Below are positions 22,581 through 34,000 of a stretch of DNA of 64,000 bases, in pieces. Under the pieces are notes generated by a model. The model made no database searches, was not told the DNA's origin, and worked only from the letters and a program-made list of their open reading frames with translations. The translations under genes and the position numbers were made by a program. Origin of the DNA: Maylandia zebra (taxonomy: Eukaryota > Chordata > Actinopteri > Cichliformes > Cichlidae); the NCBI RefSeq assembly GCF_041146795.1, contig NC_135177.1, positions 7,790,560 to 7,854,559 of the forward strand. Direction: 5' to 3'. Position 1 is the stretch's first letter, and each line of letters begins with the position of its first letter.

Positions 22581-24007
22581 CTGTACACTAACAGGTTAGC
22601 AGAATCATAGACACGGTCAGAGAAAATGAATATATTACAGGGAGTGAGAAGTAAAATGAAAAAGATCAAAACAAAATTTGTTCCCAAAGCATCATCACAT
22701 CTTATGAGGTTGCAGTAATTTTCTAATGCCCTTACACTTTTAAACTCAGCATGTAGAACTAATTAGTTACATATTCTGCCCACTAGGCAATGCAGTGTAA
22801 TGCCCTCAATCTAAAACTGACAAGCGTATGACATCAGTGTTACCCCGAAGTTCCTTTTGTTGGAAGGTTCATTACTTTAAGAAAGAGAAGTTCACAAACA
22901 CCCACCAGCTACGGAGCAACCACAGAAGGGTTTCACAGAACAGCAACATGGCCTCGTCTGTATCCTTAACCCGCCAACGACTGATTATAAAAGTATATAT
23001 AAGTGCTAACCCTCTGCATACGTGATCTTTGCCCACTTTTCATTTAAGCAAATCAAAACACTTTAATGTGAACCAATAAAATGTTGAAATATTGAAACCA
23101 TGTGTGCCGAGTTACTCAACACTTATTACTGTCATTCCTATTGAATAAATGAGCCCCTTTGGAAAGGCTGCAATTAATGTGCAAACAGTTAACAAAAATA
23201 TATGGTTTAATGTCAGAATTATAAACTAGAAATTCAACCAATTACAAATCAGTTTAATACAGCCTAAGTACAGTGTACACCTAGCCAGTGTGTGTCATTC
23301 CAGGTTTGTATTCTTGTCAGTTTTGAGTTCTTTAAGTTTTTTTATTCACAGCTGTATTCCTCAGAAGCAGCTTCTTTAAATAACCGAGTATCCTTCCCTG
23401 TATTTCAGCACACTGCCATTCGAAACTCAAAAGAGTTGCTAGCAAGAGTTGACAGATTTTACAGAGGATTGCACCCTCTTGTCACAGGCCACATGTGTAG
23501 TACGTGGATCCAGAGACTTGATTTCCCATTAAAAAACACATACTCCTCCCGTTCCTCTCCTGAAAAGGTTTATATACAAATATGGGAAAGATTCTTAGGA
23601 AAGCTTTTAAGGCACAGTGAATATTAGGAAATGTGGTGTTTGGTGAGTGCTGATGAGACAAAACTGAAAATCAGTTGTTTTATTCTTCTGTTTACTTCAT
23701 CTTGTCCTCCTTCCAGTAGGTTTACAGTGGTAGCTTTGGGCGTTTTGTTGCATTCTTTCCTCTCTAAAAGGAAAAGAAAAAAACATGTCAGCACTTCAGC
23801 ATCTGACTCACACTTTCACTCTTCAAGTTTATCTTTGTAACTGAGTATAAACAGAATTCAACTTAATTCTGTTTTTTCTACCAAAATGCATCCAGTCCAC
23901 CTGTAGGAGACTATTTTTTACAAGTATGCACTGACTGCAGAGAAAAGTCTAATCCTTCAGAGTTTGCACTGGATTATAGTTTGGTTTGTGGCTGTGCTCT
24001 TACCAAC

Positions 24008-27000
24008 TCAGTCCTCCTTTTTGGCTTTCTCACCCTCTGTATCCTGAGACACCTCGCTTGCAGACTCCACTGCATATATATGTAGACACAAACATTAGCA
24101 TGGCATTTTCATTAACTATGATAATGTCAAAACTGACTGGCTCTGAGGATTTATAACTGCCAAATTTATAACCAATACAAAACAGCATGAGTCCCTCTGA
24201 ACTCGTTTACAAGTTACTACAATGTACACACACATTTGCTTCTATATCCTTGTGGAGGGTATTCAGTGAAATAATGCATACCTTAGTGTCTTACCCTAAA
24301 ACTAATTCTTAACCATTAAATAAACAGCTTTTTTGTGCTTTTATTGTCCTTACAGCCCCTCTCATTCTTACATGTGCAGTTAGATTGAAGTCCCAACCAG
24401 GATATATAAACGTGAAACACAGAAACTAGTACATAGCCTCGAGCAAAAAATTCTCATAAAAATTATGCAGTACAGCACGTCTTCCATGCCAGAAGTCCAT
24501 TCGTCTCATGCTGCGTGGAGGCTTGTTTCTATCCTGAAAGTACAACATGTTCTCTGAACATAAAGAGTCGGGTGAAGGTCAAAAAAGAGATCGTGTGTGC
24601 AAGGCCTTGCAAAGCACTGGTGACAACTGGAGGTGCACATTATGATTTAATATGCAAGGTTACCCAGTAAAGTGTAGAGAAAGTGTAGAGATGTAAAGGC
24701 TTACTTTCTGAAGTTTTAACTCAGTCACTGCACATTGTAATGAAATGTATAGGTATAAAATCCTGCTTGTTAGAGTGGAGCAAATCACCGTGCATTCAAA
24801 ATCAAGTTGACTCAATTTTTCTTTCAAAATGAGCCCTTAAAATGATTTTTCTTCACAAATTTGCAGGATGAACTTCAGTGTGTTTTAATAGTCGTATAAT
24901 TGAAAGCAGCAGGGCATGATCGGTCTGTAGACAGTGCATAACAGAGCACAATGAGTGAGAGTTGCCTGACTGGAGCTGTTGTGCAATAATTGACACTCTC
25001 AAGACGAGCCTTCATTTCTCTTTCTGAGTGTGTGTGCTTTCTGTTTCTCACACTGCACTATCTGTTCGGCCTCACAGCCCAACAATAGCCCGCTGATCCT
25101 GTCAGCTCCAAGCAGTCACATTAGTACACAGAGGAGTGTGTGGACGGTTGATTAGAATATGGAGAGTTTGGGGTTATTAACCACATGTGTGTTTAATTAC
25201 CAGAAGTCTCTTGCTTTGGCCGAATGTGTTGCAACAAGATAGATCTGGTGTTTGACCACCTGACAGACCGTTAATTGTTTACTTGGATGCAAACATACTC
25301 TTGTCCATTTGTTACTCATTACCAGGTTTGTTTCTGCTCAGCTTTTTCATCCCCCTCTGAGCTTGTTCCTACATGCTCAGCATCTATCACATGTTTGCAT
25401 AGAGTTCTGCAGCTATTTCAACCGGCAATAATGCTGCTGCGCCTGACCTCCACCCAAAAACTGTCTCCAACATCAGGATGATGGGTTGACGTGAAATTTA
25501 GCGTGACATGTTAATCAGTGAAACAACTCTGTGTTTAGTCAAGTAAATAAATCAACAAGAAAACCTGTCATTATAAACTCCCTCAAGAGGCTCAGTGGCA
25601 GCTATCATCCTCTAAAACCCAGTTGTAATCCTTCAGCTCTTATTAGTTTTACTCTGCAGGGCATGTGGCCGTGGCAAATTGCAGAGTATGAACTGTGCCA
25701 AAACTGTGCCAAAAATCTGTTTTGACAAGTAAGAAAGAAAAGGTAAGTAAGAAAAGGTAATCTGGAGCCATTAATGGTCCATACCACCTGGTGAATCTTC
25801 AGGAGCTGGATCGGTAGATGGGGCTGGTGCTGAAGGTGCTTCAGTTTCTGTAGGGGTGGGCTCAACCACAGGAGCCTCCACTGCTGCTACACTGTCTGCA
25901 GTGGACTCTTGGGTGACACAGGCTGGTGGAGCTTCTGAGGTTACCCCAGAAGGGGTTTCTGAAGCAGCTGGAGCAGGAGCTGGAACCTCTGCATTCTGGA
26001 CCGGCTCAGTAGCAGCAGGTTCAACTCCTAAAGCTGGAGCAGGGGCATCCTCTGCGGTGCCGGGTGCCTCTGCTGGAGCAGGAGCTGGAGTAGGTTCTGT
26101 CGGCTCCTCGGCAGCAGGCTGTGGCTCAGCTTTGGTCTCATCTCTGACAGAAGGTAACGCTGGCATCTCTGGGATAGTTGCAGCAGCAATCTCTGTGTCT
26201 ATTACCGGCTCTGCAGCTTCAATAGGCACCGAGGGTTCAGCAGGTGGTGCAGCTTCAGTTGGTTCTGAAATTTCAGCTGGTGCTGAAGACTCAGCTGGTG
26301 TTTTTGTTAAAGCTTCGCTTGGTGCAGGTAAAGCAGCCTCTGGTTCAGAATTGTCTGCTGAGGCCTGCACAGGTGCAGCCACTTCAGCAGGCGCCCCCAC
26401 AGCCTCGGCTGAAGCCTCTTCTGTAATAACTGCATTCACAGTTGGCTCAGATATAACCGGTTCAGCGACAGGCACTGCAACCACCTCCTCAGTGATGGCA
26501 GAGGCCTCTGCCTGCACCGCTTCAGCTGATGATTCAACAGCAGGGGCCTCTTTTGCAGTCTCAACAGGAGCTTCAACCTCAGGAGGGGCTTCTGCCTCTA
26601 CAGTTTCTACAGGAGCAGCTTCTTCAGCCAGGGGTAGTGCCTCAACAATTGCTATAGCAGCCTCAGGCTCAGCAGGAGCAGGAGCAGAAGCAGGAGCAGA
26701 AGCAGCAGCCTCTGGCGCTGTCTCTTCAGTAGCAGTAGGTTCTTCCTTTACCTCAGAAGCAGCTAGAAGGTCCTCCCCAGAGCCAAGGTCCTCTTGGGCC
26801 TCCAGGGCCACTAACACAGCCTCAGCTTCATCATCAGCACCCCTCTGAAGATCATCGGGTAACGCAGTCTGCACAGGAAGCTGCATCTGGTCCTCGATGG
26901 TTTGAGGATCTTCTGCAATGATGCCGTTTTTGACTGCTGTCAATGCAGAGATGACAAATGAAGAACTCAGTTAAGACTTATGACTGACACAAGTTCAGCA

Positions 27001-29568
27001 TTGATCAGCAGGCTCAGCTAATGATTATCATGTTAGTGTGTAACACTGAATTCATGACAATACTGAATAACAAAAGAAGGACTGTAGAAGGTTCTTCAGG
27101 TAGTTACATGTTTAATGGTTCTTTCCCAGTTGTTTTAGTCCCACACAAAAAATGTTTTGTAAATGTATTGCATCTATATGTGGACCACTAAAACTGTAAA
27201 AAACCCTAAACCTATCAATAGAGCAAAACTTTTAAATCAAGTTAACATGAAACGCAGGGGAAAGGAAATTAGCAATAAGGGGCACACAGAATGCGTGCTG
27301 AGGAAAACTTCCTTTCATTTCCGTAGTTGAGAGCTCGTGTTTGTCTAGAGCCCTGAGGACACGCACTCTCAGAGGAAGAACAATACACGCGATGATGACT
27401 TGCTGAATTTAAAGAGATGTCTCTACCTTTAGTCTCCCTCCCCAGTCTCTGCTCTTCCACACACTTTGGGTGTGAACAGGCTGCAGTATGCAACAATAGT
27501 GGGCTTGAATACTTGGACTCAAATATCAGAAACGTCGATGCACATCTCAGTTACGGGACTCGCAGAAGCCTAACAGCTTTTGCCCTGTCTTATTTCACAG
27601 CTAAAACACGAAAAGGATATTGTTCACAAGCAGAAGGGTTCCGTTAGCTGAATGGGTGGATAGTTTGGAAGCTGCAGCTTCCTGATTTTATTTGTCTGTC
27701 AGAAGCACAAAAGGGGCTGAGAGTGATGGGTGGAAGGGAATGTGACGGCCTGGCAACTTGAATGAAAATGAGCCAGTGGAAGAACACGCAATGCATAGAG
27801 GTGTTTATGTGAGCTCAGTGTTGTTATTAACATGGTGACTGAGGGAATAGTGTAAAACTGCATAAAAGTGAAGGTGTTTTCAGATATTTTTATCGGTTTT
27901 CCACCAGGTCCTACTGTTTAATCAATGGCACCCACTATCAACAGAGACTAGAAAGCTGTTGTCCGGACAATAACCGAGAACTTGTGTTAAAAAATATGCG
28001 AATGTGTGTGTTTGGGTTGAGACAGACACAGCCACTCCAGGCATGGATGACTTGTGTGTCAACATGATTTCACAGCCAAAGATGACAGAGATCCCAGTCA
28101 AAACAGTGCCATTAGAGGGAGGAGGGGGGCACACAGACCAGGGGCCCAGACTGGGGATGGGACCATTGGTGGCTTGGATGGTACACAGCTGGTTTGTCAG
28201 ACAGACCGTATACTGTACGATTTAAAACCTCCACCCATTCAGACACATTTAGAAAAAGCCCGCCCAGGCAAGGAGCACAATAACTGGTTTTCTTGCCGGA
28301 ATGATGTAAAAGCCTGGAAAAGAGACCCATGCTTTTCCAGGTGACTCAAGCTGGTTGGCAGGAGAGACAATACTGTGACACAAGAGCAGTGCAGTGGCAC
28401 TGGGGAAATGGAACACCTCACAAAAAGAAACTGTGGCGGGCAGGAATATGTTTAGAACATTTCAGGTTACTTCCTCAAAAGCGAGATTACATCTTTCGAC
28501 TGCTGTCACACTCTCTAACAAGGCCTGCGTGTGTCCTGCTGCGTGTGTGTATGTGGGGAATGTCAGTGATAACATGCCGTACATGCAGCTGTGCTGGCAT
28601 GGCCAAGACATGTGTCACAAAGTTGAACGGAGCCGTGAATGAACAATCATGGGCTGTGGCAGGCCATTTGATGGGTTTCTGCACAGGCTTGAATACGGAG
28701 CACATATACTGTATGCAAAACCTGTCAAACCAAGGCAATTACACAGAGAGCAGGACTGCATGTTTTGGATGCAAAACTTTTTAAGAGCTCTGCTGTGCAG
28801 AATATCAGAACGTCAGTGTCCAGGCTTGTAAAAGAGCAACTTTCAGACACTCCTTAATTATAACTGAAGTGTTGCATGTTTTGATAAAGGAAATTTTTAA
28901 ACATCAAGCAATCATATCTGTTTGATTTTATTTCTTTAAACTACTGTTTGAAATATCAGTTAAAGATCCCATTACAGTACAAAACTGTCTGGATTTGCCT
29001 CAGGCTGCAAATAGGCCTCTAAACACTCCCAGCTGGCTTTCACACAGCGATATGCTTTAAGAGCTGCACTCAACCCCCGATGGGTTCAAGCAAATCTAAA
29101 CGCTGAATTATCTTTAGGGAACGCTTTTTGAGGATTTCTCAAAATTTCTCAGGTCACATTTCAACAATAAAACATAGTGATGTTCACTGTTTTGTCCTGA
29201 TACATTCAACCATCATTCTGATGAGTTAAAAATGATTCAATGAAAAAAGAAATAATAACAACCACTTATGGGTTTGATAAAGTGGATAAGCGTGAATGTT
29301 TCTTCCGTGAGGTACTAAAGTATGCTGCCTAGCAGAGTATAAGTGAGAAAGCACAACATGTACTAGAGCAACCAGCAGCAGCACCCCTGAGCAAGACCTG
29401 ACTGAGTAAAGTAACAGAGCCTTGGAGCAACCACTGTATACATTTTATGAAATGCATACATACTCATGATCACTACTTACCCACTGTGTCTCCATTGCTC
29501 TCCTCAGGCTTTGTGCCTGGTCTTTTTTCTTGATCAACGGTCTGTGCACTGGATGAGGAGCACCCCAT
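24008..29568 (-). CDS. ERICH5: ERICH5-like glutamate-rich protein
   Basis: Glutamate-rich protein 5; no biochemical role is established. Exon 1 (29568-29481) encodes MGCSSSAQTVDQEKRPG: Gly2-Cys3 followed by serines is the classic N-myristoylation/palmitoylation signal, so membrane attachment is inferred. Exon 2 starts at 26936 and encodes about 380 residues of Ala/Glu/Pro/Val-rich low complexity (EAPVETAKEAPAVES-like units), without a fold. Two endings are possible. Exon 2 can splice at 25788 (CCA G|GTGG) to a 62-nt exon 24069-24008 ending EGEKAKKED, giving 432 residues; or it can read through to TAA at 25771-25773 (GGMDH), giving 417 residues. Both keep frame. The neighbours match human ERICH5, which supports the name; the body of the protein does not align by eye. 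Introns 24070-25787 and 26937-29480 show no other gene. Confidence 0.75.
26937..29480. other. ERICH5 intron 1, nothing recognised
   Basis: 2.5 kb intron. Open frames up to 151 codons occur (for example at 28329-28784 +), but they lack splice context, homology that I can recognise, or biased composition. No transposon ends were noticed. Confidence 0.5.
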
Positions 29569-31075
29569 GTTTGGGGGGAAAAATGGGTTGAGATGAATCA
29601 AAAACTTGGAATAGGAGCAAGCAAACACGAGTCTCAGCGCTTTCTGTTTTCAGAGACTGTTTGGCAGTGAAAACGTGGAACGCTGAACTCTCTCCAGTTC
29701 CTAAGAGTAACTGAGCACCATTATATCCCCTTGTCTGTCTGTGTGTTCATGCATGGCCTGCTGCCCTCTTGCCCCAGACAACGATGTGTTATGACCATGC
29801 AGCTAGGCAATGCAGGCAGTACTGCTGAATGCTCCCTGACTGCCTCCTGCTCACAGTCACACTATTCATACAGGAGGAGGAGGCAACATGTGCATGAAAT
29901 GTGTGTGCGTGTGTCCTCCCCTCTATAAGAGTGCCCCCTCTCGATGAGATCCACCACCTTGTGGTCATGTTTATAATAGCAAATTCTTAATAAGTAGATA
30001 TTTTTTTAGTTTTATTGTTGTAATATTTTTCGTCAGCAAAACCAGCAAAAGTTTAAAAATGCTGAATGAATCCATTGCTTGCTTTTTTACTTTTAGTCAA
30101 AAGTGTAAGTGCCGTAGATGACTGCTTAGAATCGTTTATGGTGAAAATATCATTTTTAAAAAGCCAAAATTATGAAGTGTAAAATGTTTATTTGTCAGTC
30201 TTCTGTACAAAGAGTTAATTATGCAATATTCCATTACATAACATTAACAATACTTCAGAAGGAATACACTGTAGTTTTAGAAGAGCTTATAAATATCTTC
30301 AGTAAGAAGAGCTGCATTTGCATATGTTCCATCATAGCGTGTTGAGCAGGATTAAAGGGATCCTGGAGATGCCGCAGAGTAGAGACTGATGAGTCTCGAC
30401 CTTTCATTTATGCACAAGTTGATTCTCAAGAGTCTCCAGCCTCTTTGACATGGCTGCAAGTAGGCATGTTAAGGAGTTACTTATACCTCTCTGGCCAGTG
30501 AAGTTTTAGACCTGTTACTGGGAAATGATTGGATTTCCTGATGTAGTGTAAGTAAAATGCATTTGCCACCCTTAAAGCTGTTTATACTGTCATGTCATCA
30601 GTGTGATTGAGGTAACTGAGAAATCAGCTGACAGATCTGGTATTTATCAGCCTCTGCCTGCTCCTAATCAAAGTTTTAAAACCTTCTATGAAGCAACAAT
30701 TATGCTGATTACCTGCAACAATAAATTTAGTCTTTTGATCACAAGTTATATATGTATATAAATTTGATCTATGCAGACTTTTCCCAAAAGGCTTTCCCTC
30801 TACCAGCTGCCGTAAGATGAAAGGAGGGCTACACCCTGAAAATGTTGTCAGCCTATTAGAGAGCTCCCAAGTTTAATATGAGTAACCAGGGTCCCTTTAA
30901 AAATGTGTCATAATTGAAATTTTTGACGCATAATGAGAGTTTTCTGAGATCACAGGACAAAAGAGACATCGTGGGATTAACCAGCGTCTGATCCCCACTT
31001 AACCTACATTTTAAAACTTGTCCTTAAGCGAAAGTGAGCGTCAATGGAATAATCCAATTTAGCTGCAAACTGTGT
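29569..31075. other. ERICH5-MATN2 intergenic region; no RPL30
   Basis: Contains the ERICH5 promoter side (29569 to about 29950) and the MATN2 3' UTR. AATAAA on the minus strand at 30187-30192 is a candidate MATN2 polyadenylation signal, about 890 bases past the stop. In human, RPL30 lies between these two genes; no exon encoding its conserved KSLESINSRLQLVMKSG-type sequence was seen on either strand here. Confidence 0.5.
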
Positions 31076-34000
31076 TCAAGGTTTTAAAAAAACACATAAC
31101 AAAACACATGAATGACACATGAAATAGTTTGTCAGTGGCAATCCTGAGCATTGGTATCTGTGCAGTGAGCACAAAAGGATATTATTCTGAACCAGGCTCT
31201 TCAGCTTCTCTGTGACTTGGTTTTGAAACATTATCATGTTTTCACACTGGCACATGTTTTCATCAGATGGTTTATCTGCAGAAGAAAAGTTGATAGGTTG
31301 TGAAAGACTTTCGGTCCCTGGATTCTTTTTCTTATCTCGTCCTTTCTCCCCTAATCCTTTTCTGCTTTCTTGTCTCTGCCTGTGGAGAATGTGAGGGACA
31401 TGCAGGAAGGACATATGACTGCAGAGCATAAAAGACTGATGAGTTACTTGATATAATACAGTAGACGGTATTGCACAGAGTGGCTGCTCTGCTCACAGGT
31501 TACCATGGCAGCAGCAGATAGGTGGCAGTAACGCTACATTTTTTCACCAATCTGCCCTTATTATAGCTCCACTTTACCTGAATAGCCTCAAACATAGCAT
31601 TAGTTTCATCTATTAAGAAAGATCACACATATTTTTGAGACCCTTGCAGGGATTCCTGTACTTCTGCCTTGTGTGGAGTACCTGCACATATCCTGGACTT
31701 GAGTTTCTTTGTAATTTCTGCCATTTTTTCAAAATCCTCAGCGTAATACAAGTGCTTCTCATCTGGCTCTGACGCAATTTCTCTCAGCTCCTGTTCGATG
31801 GCTTTGCCAACTCCCAAAGCGTATATCGTGATCCCTGAAAAGTATCAGAAAGCATCATAACAACATGAAACTTGTATTAGGAAGAAGATACTCTGAGGTT
31901 GTCGTACATCGGGATGACTAGAAATACCGGAATTCTTTGCTTTAGTGGCCCATTCAGAAACATCATCTTGTGATCGTCCATCAGTGAACACGATGCTGAC
32001 ACGGGGAATGTTGAACCTGCCGCCTTCTTTGGTTGAAAAACTAGACTCAAACATGTGGCGCAGGGCTGAGCCAGTCATGGAGCCCCTTCCCATGTATTGC
32101 ATCCTGTTCACGGCACTCTTGATGTGTTGTGCTGTGGAGTACTGGCCCAAGGTGAACTCTGTGCGTACCTTTGTGGAGTACTGAAGAAGACCCACATGAG
32201 TGCCCATCTTAGAAATGTCCAGCGAGTCCACAATGCTGTTTACAAACTGCTTGACCAACTCAAAGTTGTTGGGGCCCAGACTCTTGGAGCCATCGATCAC
32301 AAACACAAGATCCATGACTCCCTCGCTGCACTCGGGTTCTGCCGGAAAAAGAAGGATATTTAAAATATATACCTTTATTTATTTCACATTTTATTCTCAA
32401 GAAAACAGTCCATATAAGAGTAATCCTACTTTTGCAGCTCTTCCCATCCTCAGCCAGCATGAATCCTTCAAAACATCTACAGATGTAGGAATCATTGGTG
32501 CTGACACACTGATGCTCACAGCCATGGTGCACTGTCTGACACAGATCCAGACCTTTCAGTTTAATTACACAGAATCAAAGATTACCATGATGTTGCTGTA
32601 GCAATAGTAGTGTAAGTGTATGGCAGAATTAGCATTTATATGATATATTGTGAGGCTACAAATACAATAAATGGTCTAATAACTCTCTGACATTATGAAT
32701 GCTGTGTGGTGGTAAACAGAATATCCCTTAATCCAGGGGAGGGAAAAGATATATCTTTTGGTGAGCCATGGATTAGCACTGACCTCATAACTGGGTTCAA
32801 AAACACACTCAAAGTTATGCAACACATAAATACCCAAATAGGGGACATAAACAATCATAGAAACATTTGAAAACATGCAGATGAAAAACGTCACACTCTG
32901 AATTTGGTTTATTTTTGTCTCGTGTTGTGCAGAGTGTTATAGTTCTGCAGATGAGATGCCTCTAGAGAAAACTAGTAAAAGCAGAGAAAAATAATAATAA
33001 GACTCAGTGCAACACAGCTTACTGAAAAGATTCAAACGTAGTTCTATGCTTAACCCACCGAATGCCTGCATTTCAACATCTATCATGTATGTGATGTTCA
33101 CTTAACACTTACCCCCAACAATGATTCCGAAGTATTTCGGCAATCAGTGTTTTCACATTACAGTTGTGATTCATGGGTCACTAGAAAGTGTTAAACAATT
33201 CTCTGGTGGAGAAACTGTTATTATTTATGACACCGAATGAGCTCAAACTCACTCTGACATGTTTTCCCATCAGGTCTGAGTGTGTAGCCTTTCCTGCATT
33301 TGCACACACAGCTGTCTTCAGTGCTCATGAACTCCTGCTCACATCCGTGGGTGCCATCGGCGCAGTGATCGATCTCTGCAGGAGAGCAGTGCTTCCATTA
33401 TTGCCAAGTTCTTTTAATCAAATTCAGATAAAGCTGAATTCAAGACTCAGTTCAATGCAGTGAATCTATAAATCTGTAATTAATCTCTTGCTGTACTCTT
33501 ACTATAAGTGATGAACGGTGGAGGATAAATGTGTTGCATCATCATGACTACAGCCTCTACTGTTATCAGAATGTGAAAGAAGTTTATTCAAGAGTGGGTA
33601 ACCCTAATTATTACATTGCTTATTGTGCTTTAACAACATTTTTACAGAGGCATGTGGATGTCAGTTTGCAGCATAACACATGATATAAATCATTCAAGTG
33701 TTGCCTCACATTACAGGTATAAGCAAAAGTGTTTTTGTGACAAACCACAGCAATGACGCGGAAACACAGTTTAGCTGCACTTACTTTTGCAGGTTTTCCC
33801 ATCAGGTTCGAGTGTGTAGCCTTTCCTGCATTTGCACACACAGCTGTCTTCTGTGCTCATAAACTCCTGCTCACATCCGTGGGCGACATCAGCGCAGTGA
33901 TCGATCTCTGTTAGGAATCGTTTTGACGGATCACAGAGACAAAGGAGAAATTAGGTAACAAGCAAAAACAGAAGGTTTTAACTAAGTGTTGAATTTTTAC

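Noticed and set aside
25856-26848. 330-codon open frame on the + strand rich in Ala, Ser, Gly and Thr
   Set aside because: It is the exact antisense of the ERICH5 low-complexity exon; GC-rich Ala/Glu/Pro codons avoid stops on the other strand. No splice or start context supports it.
28329-28784. 151-codon frame on the + strand in ERICH5 intron 1
   Set aside because: No splice signals, domain or compositional bias; consistent with chance.
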